Positions 1 through 8,535 of a stretch of DNA of 32,791 nt are shown in pieces (position 1 is the stretch's first letter; each line of letters begins with the position of its first letter). Source of the stretch: an uncultured Ignavibacteriales bacterium (GTDB taxonomy: Bacteria; Bacteroidota; Ignavibacteria; Ignavibacteriales; Ignavibacteriaceae). The translations under genes were made by a program, and so were the position numbers. The stretch lies in NCBI GenBank assembly GCA_903929035.1, contig CAIYTF010000154.1, forward strand, positions 1 through 32,791. The letters run 5' to 3'. The notes beneath the pieces were generated by a model that did no database searches, was not told the DNA's origin, and worked only from the letters and a program-made list of their open reading frames with translations.

Positions 1-168
1 AAACGTTATTTTCTTCACGCTGTCAATCAAGCTGTTCTGTTCGCCTCCACCGGTAAATTTGACATTGAGATATGTCTGGGCATTAAGCCGAACTGAAAAC
101 AAAGCAAACAAACCTATTACAACGACTTTGTAATAACTATACCGATTACAGCTGGTACTTCTGTTCAT
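1..168 (-). CDS. Secreted protein, N-terminal part only (cut by window edge)
   Basis: The frame is open from an ATG at 168 to the window edge (56 codons), with a strong SD (GGAGGA) 5 bases upstream. The N-terminus has basic residues, a hydrophobic stretch (KVVVIGLFALFSV) and then RLNAQ, which reads as a Sec signal peptide with cleavage after NA. The mature part begins QTYLNVKFTGGGEQN. This style of start (signal peptide ending in AQ, then a short beta-strand-like sequence) is common in secreted Bacteroidota proteins, including those with T9SS sorting tails, but the C-terminus is outside the window. It lies downstream of nadB on the same strand behind a 326-base gap holding a structured leader, so it probably has its own regulation. 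Function unknown. Confidence 0.7.
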   Translation of the reverse strand, partial: MNRSTSCNRYSYYKVVVIGLFALFSVRLNAQTYLNVKFTGGGEQNSLIDSVKKITF

Positions 169-194
169 AAAATCCTCCAATGATGTTTAAAAAT

Positions 195-279
195 AAAAAA
201 AGACGCGAGCCTATCCTTATACGTCCTTAACTGAGGTACCGTCATACCCGAAACAAAGACAATAAAGATAGGCTGCGTC
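195..279 (-). terminator. Terminator-like stem with U-tract
   Basis: The arms 279-267 and 215-202 form a 13-bp stem with one bulged base, and 201-195 gives seven U in the minus RNA. The loop is long (about 51 nt), so it is less typical than a compact terminator. It could simply end nadB transcripts, or act as the off state of the leader. Confidence 0.5.
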
Positions 280-348
280 CGTATTATCGAACGCAGTCCT
301 ACCCGCTTGTTCTTGTTTCATCAAAGTGCGGTTTTTCAGATTAAGAAC
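195..348 (-). promoter_or_regulatory. Structured leader with competing hairpins (attenuator-like)
   Basis: Read on the minus strand, 303 to 267 folds into a 12-bp stem: GGTAGG with CCTATC, then CTGCGT with ACGCAG, around a 12-nt loop. The 3' arm of that stem (279-267) also pairs with 215-202 (GATAGGCT, bulge, GCGTC), and that second stem is followed by seven U. The two folds cannot coexist. One pair of the first stem is G-U in the minus-strand RNA but A-C on the plus strand, which supports a minus transcript. Further upstream, 348-343 pairs with 314-309, and 331-328 could pair with 306-303 as a pseudoknot. It precedes the secreted-protein gene. No known riboswitch class is recognised; the ligand, if any, is unknown. 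Confidence 0.5.
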
Positions 349-494
349 AGAGCGTAAAGACCACTCAAATACAATTATGTTAATTAAATACTACGTTAAT
401 ATTTCCAAGTTTGATTTTTGTTAATAGTGAAATTTAATAAAATATTTTGAATAAGCAAAAATAATTATTGGGATTTTCAAAAATATTTTAATAG

Positions 495-2120
495 TTACGA
501 CTTCTGATACTTATTCCGAATAACCGTATCGCTTGGCACATCTTGAGAACTTGCCGGATAATCTAAACTAAAGTGCAATCCCCTGCTCTCTTTTCTCAAA
601 AGGGCGCATTTTACTATCAAATAGGCACAGGTAACTAAATTTCGAAGTTCAATAAGCGATGAGAAAACTTTGTTTTTTTTATAAAATTCTTCAACTTCTT
701 CAAACAAAGTATTGATTCTTCTTTGTGCCCGTTCTAACCGTAAATCGGACCTGACGATACCGACATAATCGGACATCAGCTGTTTTACTTCTTTTTCGCT
801 GTGAGAAATAACAACCATTTCGTCCGGTGTCAGAACACCGGCTTCATCCCAATCGGGTATTTGCGGGAGCACGGTTGACTTGGTTTCTAATTGCTTCTTA
901 ATCGCGGCAGATGCCCTGCCTGAATATACAAGTGCTTCCAAAAGTGAATTAGAAGCAAGCCGGTTGGCACCGTGTACCCCCGTCATACTGACTTCACCGG
1001 CGGCATACAAAAACTGCAGTGACGTGCTCCCGAAACTATCCACTATTACTCCGCCGCAAGCATAATGCGCCGCCGGAACAACAGGAATAAAGTCTTTCGT
1101 AATATCAATTCCTATGCTTAGGCATTTTTCATAAATATTCGGGAAATGTACCTTTATTTCACTTGCAGGTTTACGTGTAATATCAAGATATACAAAGTCT
1201 TCGCCCTCTTTCTTTAACTCTGAATCTATGGCTCTTGCCACGATATCCCGAGGGGCTAACTCTAACCTTGAATCATATTTTCCCATAAACCGGTCGCCGC
1301 TTTTTGTGCGCAATATACCGCCAAAACCTCTCACCGCCTCGGAGATAAGGAAAGCCTGCTCCCGAGTGGAGGATGTTCCCGTGGAATATAAAGAGGTTGG
1401 ATGGAATTGTATAAATTCCATATTTGATAGACGTGCTCCGGCTCTATATGCCATAGCAAAACCATCGCCGGTGGCAATAGCCGGATTTGTTGTATGGAGG
1501 TAAACTTGCCCTATTCCGCCGCTTGCCAAAACGGTGGCACAAGCCTTAATTTTAATTACCTTTTCATTTTCAATATCAAGAATATATGCTCCCCAGCAAT
1601 GTCTGCTGTCAATTGGCGAGTTTTTTAGTTTCTTGATGTTATGTTCCGTCAAGAGGTCTATTGCAAGATGATTTTCCAATATAGTGATATTCGGCACCGA
1701 AGATACATATTCAACTAACGCGCGTTCAACCTCTCTCCCTGTCAAATCTTGAGCGTGTACTATTCTCGCGTGGGAATGCCCCCCTTCTCGCGCGAGATCA
1801 AACTCGTTACCGGACATTGTGAATCGAGTTCCTATCTCCATTAGTTCGCGAATATGCTCTGGACCCTCTTTCACTAATATTTCGACCCGTTCTCTATCAC
1901 AAAGTGCCGCGCCGGCAACCAATGTATCATTAATATGGTTTTCAAATGAATCAGTCCCGTCAAGAACCGAGGCTATACCGCCTTGAGCATAATTTGTGCC
2001 GGACTCAGTTTTTTCTTTTTTTGTAACTAAAATAACATTGGCAAATTTAGAGACTTTCAGAGCTGTATAAAGCCCTGCAATCCCGCTTCCGATTATAAGT
2101 ACATCAGTAGTTTTTTCCAC
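495..2120 (-). CDS. nadB: L-aspartate oxidase
   Basis: A flavoprotein that oxidises L-aspartate to iminoaspartate, the first step of de novo NAD synthesis; NadA uses the product. The 541 residues match the usual length. The N-terminal FAD-binding motif is GSGIAGLYTA (from about residue 11). Family blocks follow: TNYAQGGIAS, HSHARIVHAQDLTGREVE, the GGIGQVYLHTTNP block, PAAHYACGGV and the FAD-contacting HGANRLASNSLLE. The C-terminal helical domain has the RLERAQRRI stretch. It starts 12 bases after the zinc-ribbon membrane protein gene and looks like the last gene of the parAB operon. nadA and nadC are not in the window. The fumarate reductase/SdhA family is the only serious alternative; the HGANRLASNSLLE block and length favour NadB. 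Confidence 0.95.
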   Translation of the reverse strand: MEKTTDVLIIGSGIAGLYTALKVSKFANVILVTKKEKTESGTNYAQGGIASVLDGTDSFENHINDTLVAGAALCDRERVEILVKEGPEHIRELMEIGTRFTMSGNEFDLAREGGHSHARIVHAQDLTGREVERALVEYVSSVPNITILENHLAIDLLTEHNIKKLKNSPIDSRHCWGAYILDIENEKVIKIKACATVLASGGIGQVYLHTTNPAIATGDGFAMAYRAGARLSNMEFIQFHPTSLYSTGTSSTREQAFLISEAVRGFGGILRTKSGDRFMGKYDSRLELAPRDIVARAIDSELKKEGEDFVYLDITRKPASEIKVHFPNIYEKCLSIGIDITKDFIPVVPAAHYACGGVIVDSFGSTSLQFLYAAGEVSMTGVHGANRLASNSLLEALVYSGRASAAIKKQLETKSTVLPQIPDWDEAGVLTPDEMVVISHSEKEVKQLMSDYVGIVRSDLRLERAQRRINTLFEEVEEFYKKNKVFSSLIELRNLVTCAYLIVKCALLRKESRGLHFSLDYPASSQDVPSDTVIRNKYQKS

Positions 2121-2132
2121 TATTTACAGACT

Positions 2133-2834
2133 TTATTTTGTATGAATTAGAAATGGAACAAAGTGAATCATTACAAAGAAAAAGACTGCTGCAATAATTA
2201 TTAATACTTTGCGGTTAAAGAAATGCGCGCAGGCAAGTATTGTCAGCGCAAAAGCCCACATATAGAAACCTGACTCAATTACAAGGAAAAAATAAGCAAA
2301 GAACGGATGAATGAGGAATATTGTCGGGTTTTTATAAAAAATATATTTACCGAATATCACAAACTCGGGAATAAATAACGCGGCAAAAGCAAAAATTACG
2401 GGTATTTGCGCGTATAATATTGCCGCTCCGATTTGCTTTATCTGCAGTCTTTTCTTTGTTATTTTCATAATTAAGCCGAAAATAGAAGATGCTGAAATAA
2501 TTGAAGCGGTTAAAGAAAGAAAGACAAACTGAATTTCCCCAAATTTAAAGTATTCCCGCCCAAACAAAACTGCATCAACTGCCTGATACATAATCGAATT
2601 TTTTATGGAAAGTAAAATCACTAAAGGAATAACATAATTTTTCTTTTCCGAAAAAATAATTGCCGCGAATGCAGCTGACGGAGAATCAATTATACGAAGA
2701 ACTATCTCGCCAAGATCGATATTCGGAACTCTATCCCTTAAAACATTACCGCAGTACCGGCAATTTACCAAAAATAAATCGCCCGTTTGACGGCAAGCCG
2801 GACAAATTACCGGAGAAATAATTTGTTTGCTCAT
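2133..2834 (-). CDS. Zinc-ribbon membrane protein, Yip1-like
   Basis: 233 residues. An N-terminal zinc ribbon (CPAC at about residue 13, CRYC at about 26) is followed by about five hydrophobic segments from residue 65 to the end. That layout (small zinc ribbon, then a five-helix Yip1 domain) is widespread in bacteria, but the role is unknown. The ATG overlaps the stop of the upstream DUF5683-like gene by 4 bases, indicating translational coupling, and nadB follows 12 bases later. The Yip1 assignment rests on topology and general look, not on a diagnostic motif. Confidence 0.7.
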   Translation of the reverse strand: MSKQIISPVICPACRQTGDLFLVNCRYCGNVLRDRVPNIDLGEIVLRIIDSPSAAFAAIIFSEKKNYVIPLVILLSIKNSIMYQAVDAVLFGREYFKFGEIQFVFLSLTASIISASSIFGLIMKITKKRLQIKQIGAAILYAQIPVIFAFAALFIPEFVIFGKYIFYKNPTIFLIHPFFAYFFLVIESGFYMWAFALTILACAHFFNRKVLIIIAAVFFFVMIHFVPFLIHTK

Positions 2835-3316
2835 CTGCTAAAATAATATTTAAACGAAACAACTTTGTCTTTTCCTGACGGATTTACCGTAAAATCAAAT
2901 AAGTGAGCATCAACATAAGCATCTACAAGATTGAGAACATAGGTTATTCCAAGATAGACCGCGAACAAATCGCGTTGATCGTGATAAAATTCACGCAGTC
3001 TTTTGTCTAAAGGTGACGCGGTCTGAATAAATGCATCGCGGTTCTTTTTATACTCTTTGTTGTTTTGAATATAGTTATAAGTAAACCATCCCGCGCAACC
3101 CCAAACAACGGGTGCTTTCCAATATGATTGGTTATAAATTTGTCCCGTTCCCGGAAAAACCGCGCTGAAGAGCAAAGACTTCCAAGGAGCCTTTGCCATA
3201 ACAAAGGCTGTAGTATCCTCTAATCCTACGGTATTTGTCGTGTCCCTTTCCCGCGGGGAATCGGCAAGAAGAATGCCGGAGAAAAAAAAACTAAGAATTA
3301 CTATTGTTAATTTCAT
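2831..3316 (-). CDS. DUF5683-like envelope protein
   Basis: 161 residues with a hydrophobic signal at residues 2-18 (LTIVILSFFFSGILLA). The central block PWKSLLFSAVFPGTGQIYN, then YWKAPVVWG and YNYIQNN, is the hallmark of the DUF5683 family of Bacteroidota/Chlorobi, often found right next to parB. The C-terminus has YLGITYVLNLVDAYVDAHL, again typical. It probably sits in the inner membrane or periplasm; the function is unknown. The start overlaps the parB stop by 26 bases, and this start is needed to include the signal sequence. It is part of the parA-parB operon. Confidence 0.8.
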   Translation of the reverse strand: MKLTIVILSFFFSGILLADSPRERDTTNTVGLEDTTAFVMAKAPWKSLLFSAVFPGTGQIYNQSYWKAPVVWGCAGWFTYNYIQNNKEYKKNRDAFIQTASPLDKRLREFYHDQRDLFAVYLGITYVLNLVDAYVDAHLFDFTVNPSGKDKVVSFKYYFSR

Positions 3317-4256
3317 AGAGAAGTTCGATTAATCTTTCAAACTCGGCTTGAGAATAATATTCTAATACAATTTCGCCGGTTCCGTCAGCTTTTTGTTTGC
3401 AAAGCACTTTAGTGCCAAGTAACCGGCGTAAATTATCTTCAAATTGAGAAAACGCGATATTTGCCGGATCATTACTGTTTTGTTGAATTTTTGGACGTTT
3501 AGATACTTTCGGGGCTGACAATATCGCGTTTTTTACCAACTCTTCAACTTTTCTAACAGAAAGATTTTGGCTGATTATTTGATCAAGAATAGCCAATTGC
3601 CTGCCAATATCAGGAACATTTACCAGTGCCCGGGCGTGTCCCATAGAAATCGTTCCGTGAATGAGACAGTCTTGAATCTTCTGTGGCAATTTCAGCAGCC
3701 GTATAGAGTTGGTGATAGTTGATCTATCCTTCCCTACCCTGTTTGCAATATCTTCGTGAGTTAAGTTACACTCTTCAAGCAGTCTTTGATATGCCAACCC
3801 GACTTCCACCGGATTTAATTGTTCCCGCTGAATGTTTTCAATCAAAGCCATCGCGAGCATTGCTTCATCAGTAAGGACTTCAAGGATATAAGCAGGTATC
3901 TCGCTAAATCCTAATTCGGTGAAAGCCTTAAATCTGCGTTCACCCGAAATTAATTGATATTGGTCTTCACCGATTTTTCTAATAGTGATTGGCTGAATCA
4001 ACCCATTTACAACAATGGATTTTTTCAGTTCCTCCATTGCTTCCGGTTCAAAGTTTTTACGCGGCTGAAATGGGTTTGGTTCTATCTTTGATAGTTTAGT
4101 TTTAAAAAATCCCTGAGCCGGTGCCAAATTTGGCTTCTCTTCGGCCTTAACCGGGTTGCTGCTCACGGATTCAGTTACTGCCTGTTCTTCTATGTGAGGT
4201 GAAGGAGCAAGTAAGGCATCTAAACCGCGTCCAAGAACTTGTTTATTTTTGCTCAT
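3291..4256 (-). CDS. parB: Chromosome-partitioning protein ParB (Spo0J)
   Basis: A CTP-dependent DNA clamp that loads at parS sites and works with ParA in origin segregation. 321 residues. The N-terminus MSKNKQVLGRGLDALL is the usual ParA-interacting start. The ParB/Srx core (about 53-145) includes NPFQPRKNFE and the CTP-binding GERRFK (105-110), followed by MALIENIQREQLNPVE. The helix-turn-helix region is around LTHEDIANRVGKDRSTITN, then MGHARAL. The C-terminal dimerisation region ends at residue 321. The start is 4 bases from the parA stop. No good parS site was found in this window. Confidence 0.96.
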   Translation of the reverse strand: MSKNKQVLGRGLDALLAPSPHIEEQAVTESVSSNPVKAEEKPNLAPAQGFFKTKLSKIEPNPFQPRKNFEPEAMEELKKSIVVNGLIQPITIRKIGEDQYQLISGERRFKAFTELGFSEIPAYILEVLTDEAMLAMALIENIQREQLNPVEVGLAYQRLLEECNLTHEDIANRVGKDRSTITNSIRLLKLPQKIQDCLIHGTISMGHARALVNVPDIGRQLAILDQIISQNLSVRKVEELVKNAILSAPKVSKRPKIQQNSNDPANIAFSQFEDNLRRLLGTKVLCKQKADGTGEIVLEYYSQAEFERLIELLYEINNSNS

Positions 4257-4260
4257 TATA

Positions 4261-5022
4261 TTATTTTGTATTCCTTTCCAGCAGCTCGGAAGCCAAGCTC
4301 ATATAATTCTTCGAACCAACGGAAAGAACATCATAAAGTATTATAGGTTTTCCATAACTTGGCGCCTCCGATATCCTCACGTTACGGTTAATAACCGTCT
4401 TAAAGACTCTCTCCCCAAAAAACCGGCGGACTTCTTCAGTAACCTGCATAGAGAGTTTCAAACGGTTATCATACATTGTCAATAATACACCTTCAATACT
4501 CAAATTTACGTTATAATGCTGTCTCACGATGTTGATCGTGTTTAATAGCTGTCCAAGACCTTCCAACGCGAAATATTCACACTGAACCGGAATAAGCACA
4601 GAATTTGCGGCTGTCAAAGCATTTAACGTGAGAAAACCAAGTGAAGGAGGACAGTCAATAATTAAATATTCGTATTCATTGGTGACTTGCTCAAGAGCAG
4701 TTTTAAGTAGTTTTTCACGATTCGGGATGCTGATTAGCTCAACCTCAGCACCAACTAAATTAATATTTGCAGGAAGAACGTGGAGAAACGGAATTGGTGA
4801 TTCCAAAATTGCTTCCCTGATATCCGCGTTACCCACGATAACTTCATAGACAGAAGGAGTTCTTTTTTCAGAGCCAATACCTGATGTTGAGTTACCCTGC
4901 GGGTCTATATCTATTAACAATGTTTTCTTTTCAGCGACAGCTAAACTCGCGGATAAATTTATCGCGGTTGTGGTCTTGCCCACACCGCCTTTTTGATTTG
5001 CAATCGCAATTATTTTACCCAT
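4261..5022 (-). CDS. parA: Chromosome-partitioning ATPase ParA (Soj)
   Basis: A deviant Walker-A ATPase that binds DNA as an ATP dimer and moves ParB-parS complexes. 253 residues, the normal length for chromosomal Soj. It has [13 protein letters not shown] (from residue 10), [11 protein letters not shown] (about 39), and Walker B in [10 protein letters not shown], followed by the family's [10 protein letters not shown]. It is the first gene of a minus-strand operon with parB, the DUF5683-like gene, the zinc-ribbon gene and nadB. The 178-base gap upstream, AT-rich, contains TAAGTTTG at 5052-5045 on the minus strand, a fair match to the Bacteroidota -7 element, but no TTG lies at the right distance. 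Confidence 0.96.
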   Translation of the reverse strand: MGKIIAIANQKGGVGKTTTAINLSASLAVAEKKTLLIDIDPQGNSTSGIGSEKRTPSVYEVIVGNADIREAILESPIPFLHVLPANINLVGAEVELISIPNREKLLKTALEQVTNEYEYLIIDCPPSLGFLTLNALTAANSVLIPVQCEYFALEGLGQLLNTINIVRQHYNVNLSIEGVLLTMYDNRLKLSMQVTEEVRRFFGERVFKTVINRNVRISEAPSYGKPIILYDVLSVGSKNYMSLASELLERNTK

Positions 5023-5200
5023 AAAGGAATATCCAAAAGCCTTTCAAACTTATAGTTCAATCTTTCAATTAATTTATTTTTTCGAATTATTCCAAATTAC
5101 ATTTACAAATAAATATATTAAAAGGATGTTCTTCAAATTGCTTACACATCATCGGGTTCGCAATAATTATAAATTAACTAATCAATATAAGGATATGAAT

Positions 5201-5872
5201 TTATTTTAAGAATAATAACTTTAGAAAATCTATAATAGACTTGAACGGTGTCATTTTGGATTTCTGATCACCATATATAGTTGGGATTGGAGTATAACCA
5301 ATCCGCAAACCTTCGCGTACGGCATTTATTATTATCTCGGTTTCCGCCATAAATCCCTCATTTTGAGGAAGTATTTCTTTCAGATGCTCCGTTCTATACC
5401 CGCGAAATCCTGATTGAGAATCTTTGATAAAACGGTGCACTTTTAAGGAAAGCAAAAAAGATGTAAGAAAATTACTAATTATCCGCTGTATAGGCATAAT
5501 GCCCGGTGTTCTCCGCCTTGCTCCAATAACAACATCAAATTCTTCCAACTTTGAAAAAAAATCAGGAACGTGCTCCGGAGGGTGCTGTGCATCACCATCA
5601 AGGGTAACAATCAAGCGTGCTCCCATCTCAATTGCTTTTAAAAACCCAATATTTAACGCGTATCCCTTGCCTCTATTTATAGCAATTTTTTCAAGAACAA
5701 CGCGTTTATCAACCGGAATATTTGATGTAGAATTATCCGTTGAACCGTCATTAACTAAAACAATGTAATCAACATATTCTAATGAAGTTAGCACCACATT
5801 CTTAATGTATCTTTCTTCATTAAAAAACGGGATAACCGCGAATCTATTTTTGCTGTCTAAAGAGGTTCTCAA
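5201..5872 (-). CDS. GT2-family glycosyltransferase
   Basis: A GT-A fold glycosyltransferase of the dolichol-phosphate-mannose synthase type, which moves a sugar from a nucleotide sugar to a lipid carrier or glycan. Visible motifs are FAVIPFFNEERYI, VNDGSTDNS, GKGYALNIGF, the DxD-type VTLDGDAQHPPE, SGFRGYR, and the downstream AETEIIINA. An open frame continues upstream to an ATG at 6043, but that part lies inside cdaA and does not look like this family; the fold begins at about 5850. The start given (TTG at 5872) is a guess, as no clear SD is present, and yields 223 residues, close to the family norm. It overlaps the end of cdaA by 29 bases. The substrate is unknown. Confidence 0.82.
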   Translation of the reverse strand: MRTSLDSKNRFAVIPFFNEERYIKNVVLTSLEYVDYIVLVNDGSTDNSTSNIPVDKRVVLEKIAINRGKGYALNIGFLKAIEMGARLIVTLDGDAQHPPEHVPDFFSKLEEFDVVIGARRRTPGIMPIQRIISNFLTSFLLSLKVHRFIKDSQSGFRGYRTEHLKEILPQNEGFMAETEIIINAVREGLRIGYTPIPTIYGDQKSKMTPFKSIIDFLKLLFLK

Positions 5873-6662
5873 CTGCAATAATAAGTTTACGGAAATGGGA
5901 ATATTCTTGTGTAACGCGTAGCCGTTTTCTAAGTGCCTCCTTTGATAAGCCTCGCGTAAGCACACCTTGCTCCGCAACCGATATGCTCCCTGTTTCTTCC
6001 GAAACAATAATGCTGATAACATCAGCTTGCTCCGATATTCCAATACCTGCGCGGTGTCTCATTCCAAGAGGTTCACCCTTGTGGGTGGTTGTGCCGGATA
6101 AAGGCATAGCACACCTTGCCGCTTCAATTATATTATTTTTTATAATAACTGCTCCATCGTGCAATGCTGCTCTCGGGTAAAAAATACATCTCAATAAATC
6201 TTTAGAGAGCCGGGCATTTAGAATCTCCCCTGTTTCATTGAAGCCTCTAATTCCGGAAGATTTCAGAACAATGATTAATGCACCGTGCTGCTGCTGAGAT
6301 AACTCGAACGCGGCATCAACTATATGAGTTACATATTCCGGAGTTTCCGAGTTGTTGTTTCGGGCAAACGGATTTCGGGCAATTAATACCAATAACCGTC
6401 TAATTTCCGGCTGAAACAAAATTATGAATGTAATAACCCAAATATCAGTAATAAATTTTAGCAGCCAGCTTACTGCTTTCAGATTTAATAGCTGAGCACT
6501 AAAGGATAACAACATCACTATAAGAAGCCCAATGAAAATCTGTGATCCTAAAGTACCTTTTAGCCATTTATAGAGATTATAAATAATATATGCCACGATT
6601 GAAATATCAATCACATCCAAAAGTGATATTTTAAGAAATCCGAGGTTAAATAGGTCAATCAT
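5844..6662 (-). CDS. cdaA: Diadenylate cyclase CdaA (c-di-AMP synthase)
   Basis: Makes cyclic di-AMP from two ATP; the messenger usually controls potassium, osmolyte and cell-wall balance. 272 residues with three N-terminal membrane helices (about 13-33, 38-58, 66-86) and a DAC domain. The catalytic motifs are DGA (169-171, in ALHDGAVII) and RHR (202-204, in GMRHRAGIGISE), with SEETGSISVAEQG after them. It lies directly after folP (8-base overlap), an arrangement often seen in Bacteroidota and Chlorobi. The CdaA regulator CdaR is absent, as usual outside Firmicutes. Confidence 0.95.
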   Translation of the reverse strand: MIDLFNLGFLKISLLDVIDISIVAYIIYNLYKWLKGTLGSQIFIGLLIVMLLSFSAQLLNLKAVSWLLKFITDIWVITFIILFQPEIRRLLVLIARNPFARNNNSETPEYVTHIVDAAFELSQQQHGALIIVLKSSGIRGFNETGEILNARLSKDLLRCIFYPRAALHDGAVIIKNNIIEAARCAMPLSGTTTHKGEPLGMRHRAGIGISEQADVISIIVSEETGSISVAEQGVLTRGLSKEALRKRLRVTQEYSHFRKLIIAVENLFRQQK

Positions 6663-7791
6663 TTAGTAAAGTCAATGCTTTATATGTTTTTTTAAGTTCT
6701 CGAATTTTTTTATAATCGTGAGTGCGTATAATTGATGCACCGTTTATTAAACAAGCCATTTCCACAAATCCGCTGGAAAAATCTCTCTTATCGGCAGGTA
6801 AATCAGTTACCAAACTCAACATACTTTTCCTTGATACACCCATCAATATAGGAAACTTTACCTGAGTAAATTCTTCTAATCTTGCAATAATTTCCCAATT
6901 ATGCGCTATTGTTTTTCCAAAACCAATACCGGGGTCTAAAATGATGTTTTTTATTCCTGCTTCGGAGGCTTTTTTTGCCTGCCTCAATAAAGCGGACAAT
7001 ACTTCAATCACTACATTATTATATACAGGATTATGCTGCATAGTCGCCGGCTCACCTAAAGTGTGCATCAAAATATAATAGCAATCAAAACTACTGACAA
7101 CATCAAACATACTCGTCTCGAATGTACCCCCGCTTATATCATTTACAATCGCTGCCCCTGATTTAAGAGCGGCTTCTGCAACCTTACTCTTATAAGTATC
7201 AATCGAAATAACAGCATCGGGATAAGTCGATTTGATTCCTTCAATTACCGGTATTACTCGTTCGAGTTCTTCTTCTTCGGATACTTTTTCTGCTCCCGGG
7301 CGGGTGGATTCACCTCCAATATCAATAATATCAACATTATTATTTAACATTTCGCCGGCAGTTGCTATTGCATTTCCAATTGTATAATTCTTTCCCCCGT
7401 CAGAAAAGGAATCGGGGGTAACATTTACAATACCCATAAAATACGGATATTTTTTACCCTCTAAAAATCCGGATATATTTGCTTTAGGCTGAGTTAAGCA
7501 CTCAGGAAGGTTATTAATATATAAATTTGACTGCTCCATCAGCAGCTTTAATAATCGTAATGATTCAGTTGAAATAATTCCATAAACATTCGGCAAATAG
7601 TCCGATAAAGGTTTATGGAATTCAGCTAAGTTTTCAAGCCGAAGCAAAACATCCGGGTTTATCCGGTCAATCTCAAACAACTCAAAATTATATGGATGTT
7701 CCGAAATTATACACATAGCTTCAGAGCCATATATTTTGGCATATCTATCGGAAATAACGCCTAAAGAAATATTTGGACGAATCGCGAACAT
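6655..7791 (-). CDS. folP: Dihydropteroate synthase with N-terminal extension
   Basis: Joins p-aminobenzoate to hydroxymethyl-dihydropterin pyrophosphate in folate synthesis; the sulfonamide target. The catalytic TIM barrel starts at residue 119 with MGIVNVTPDSFSDGG, followed by DIGGESTRPGAE, SIDTYK, VNDISGG, the DPGIGFGKT block and LMGVSRKSML. The protein has 378 residues against about 270-300 for most FolP because of an N-terminal extension of about 115 residues. The extension starts with MFAIRPNISLG and is mixed alpha/beta without a motif I know. A later ATG at about residue 85 (MEQSNLY) is possible, but the extension looks coding throughout. It ends inside the start of cdaA. Confidence 0.93.
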   Translation of the reverse strand: MFAIRPNISLGVISDRYAKIYGSEAMCIISEHPYNFELFEIDRINPDVLLRLENLAEFHKPLSDYLPNVYGIISTESLRLLKLLMEQSNLYINNLPECLTQPKANISGFLEGKKYPYFMGIVNVTPDSFSDGGKNYTIGNAIATAGEMLNNNVDIIDIGGESTRPGAEKVSEEEELERVIPVIEGIKSTYPDAVISIDTYKSKVAEAALKSGAAIVNDISGGTFETSMFDVVSSFDCYYILMHTLGEPATMQHNPVYNNVVIEVLSALLRQAKKASEAGIKNIILDPGIGFGKTIAHNWEIIARLEEFTQVKFPILMGVSRKSMLSLVTDLPADKRDFSSGFVEMACLINGASIIRTHDYKKIRELKKTYKALTLLND

Positions 7792-7803
7792 AAGCTAAGT
7801 GTT

Positions 7804-7893
7804 AATTATCAATGGTTAATTGTTAATGAAAAAATTGGCAATAAGATTTGATAATTAACCATTGATAATTTACAATTAACCATTAACCATTGA
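7804..7893. repeat. AT-rich intergenic repeat with 18-bp inverted arms
   Basis: 7804-7821 (AATTATCAATGGTTAATT) and 7853-7870 are perfect reverse complements. A further related piece with two copies of the ATTAACC unit continues to about 7893 and overlaps the last codons of rpe, which therefore ends SMVNG. Low-complexity ATTAACCATT repeats of this kind are scattered in many Bacteroidota and cyanobacterial genomes. As RNA it would form a long weak hairpin between rpe and folP and might act as a terminator or be a MITE-like remnant. Confidence 0.7.
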
Positions 7894-8535
7894 CTTATAC
7901 ATTCGGGTGGTTTCTTCAACATTTTCAGAGTCAAAGACTGCTGAACCCATTACAAACACGTCCACACCTGCATTAGAGGCTAAATCAAGTGTATCTTTGT
8001 TTATTCCGCCATCTACTTCAATTAAGTATGATAGTCCTTGTTTTTCTCGAAATTCCGCGATTCGTTCAATTTTTTTTAGCACCGGTGTAATGAATTTTTG
8101 TCCGCCAAAACCCGGATTAACCGACATTACAAGAACTAAATTAACAGATTCAAGTATTTCTTCAACTGCAGAAAACGAGGTTGCAGGGTTAAGTGCAACC
8201 CCTGCATAAATGTTCATTTGCTTTATTCTTTGTATTGTCCGGTGCAGATGAACAACTTCTTCCGTATGAACCGTGATAAAAGATGATCCTGCCTCGGCAA
8301 AAGCAGGAATTATAGCATCAGGATTTTTAATCATCAGATGTACATCTAAAGGCAGAGAAGATATTTTTTTCACAGCACTAACAATAAGGGGTCCAAAAGT
8401 AATATTGGGGACAAACTGCCCATCCATAATATCACAATGAATAAAATCCGCACCGCCTGCTTCGGTTGCCTGCACTTGCTTCCCTAATTGAAGGAAATCA
8501 GCAGAAAGAATTGAAGGAGCTAAATATTTTTTCAT
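7876..8535 (-). CDS. rpe: Ribulose-phosphate 3-epimerase
   Basis: Interconverts ribulose 5-phosphate and xylulose 5-phosphate in the pentose phosphate pathway. 219 residues, standard length. It has all family blocks: LAPSILSADF, HCDIMDGQFVPNITFGP (metal-binding His/Asp), DVHLMI, SVNPGFGGQKF and EVDGGINKDT. It overlaps the upstream PASTA gene by 4 bases, so the two form an operon. Its last few codons fall within the ATTAACC repeat. Confidence 0.97.
   Translation of the reverse strand: MKKYLAPSILSADFLQLGKQVQATEAGGADFIHCDIMDGQFVPNITFGPLIVSAVKKISSLPLDVHLMIKNPDAIIPAFAEAGSSFITVHTEEVVHLHRTIQRIKQMNIYAGVALNPATSFSAVEEILESVNLVLVMSVNPGFGGQKFITPVLKKIERIAEFREKQGLSYLIEVDGGINKDTLDLASNAGVDVFVMGSAVFDSENVEETTRMYKSMVNG

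Noticed and set aside
290-304. T-box-like GGGTAGGACTGCG in the leader (minus strand)
   Set aside because: It lacks the UGGN needed to pair with the tRNA end, and no specifier loop is visible; T-boxes are not expected in this group.
5873-6043. Upstream extension of the glycosyltransferase frame to an ATG at 6043
   Set aside because: It lies inside cdaA, whose frame is clearly conserved, and the extension does not resemble GT2 proteins.
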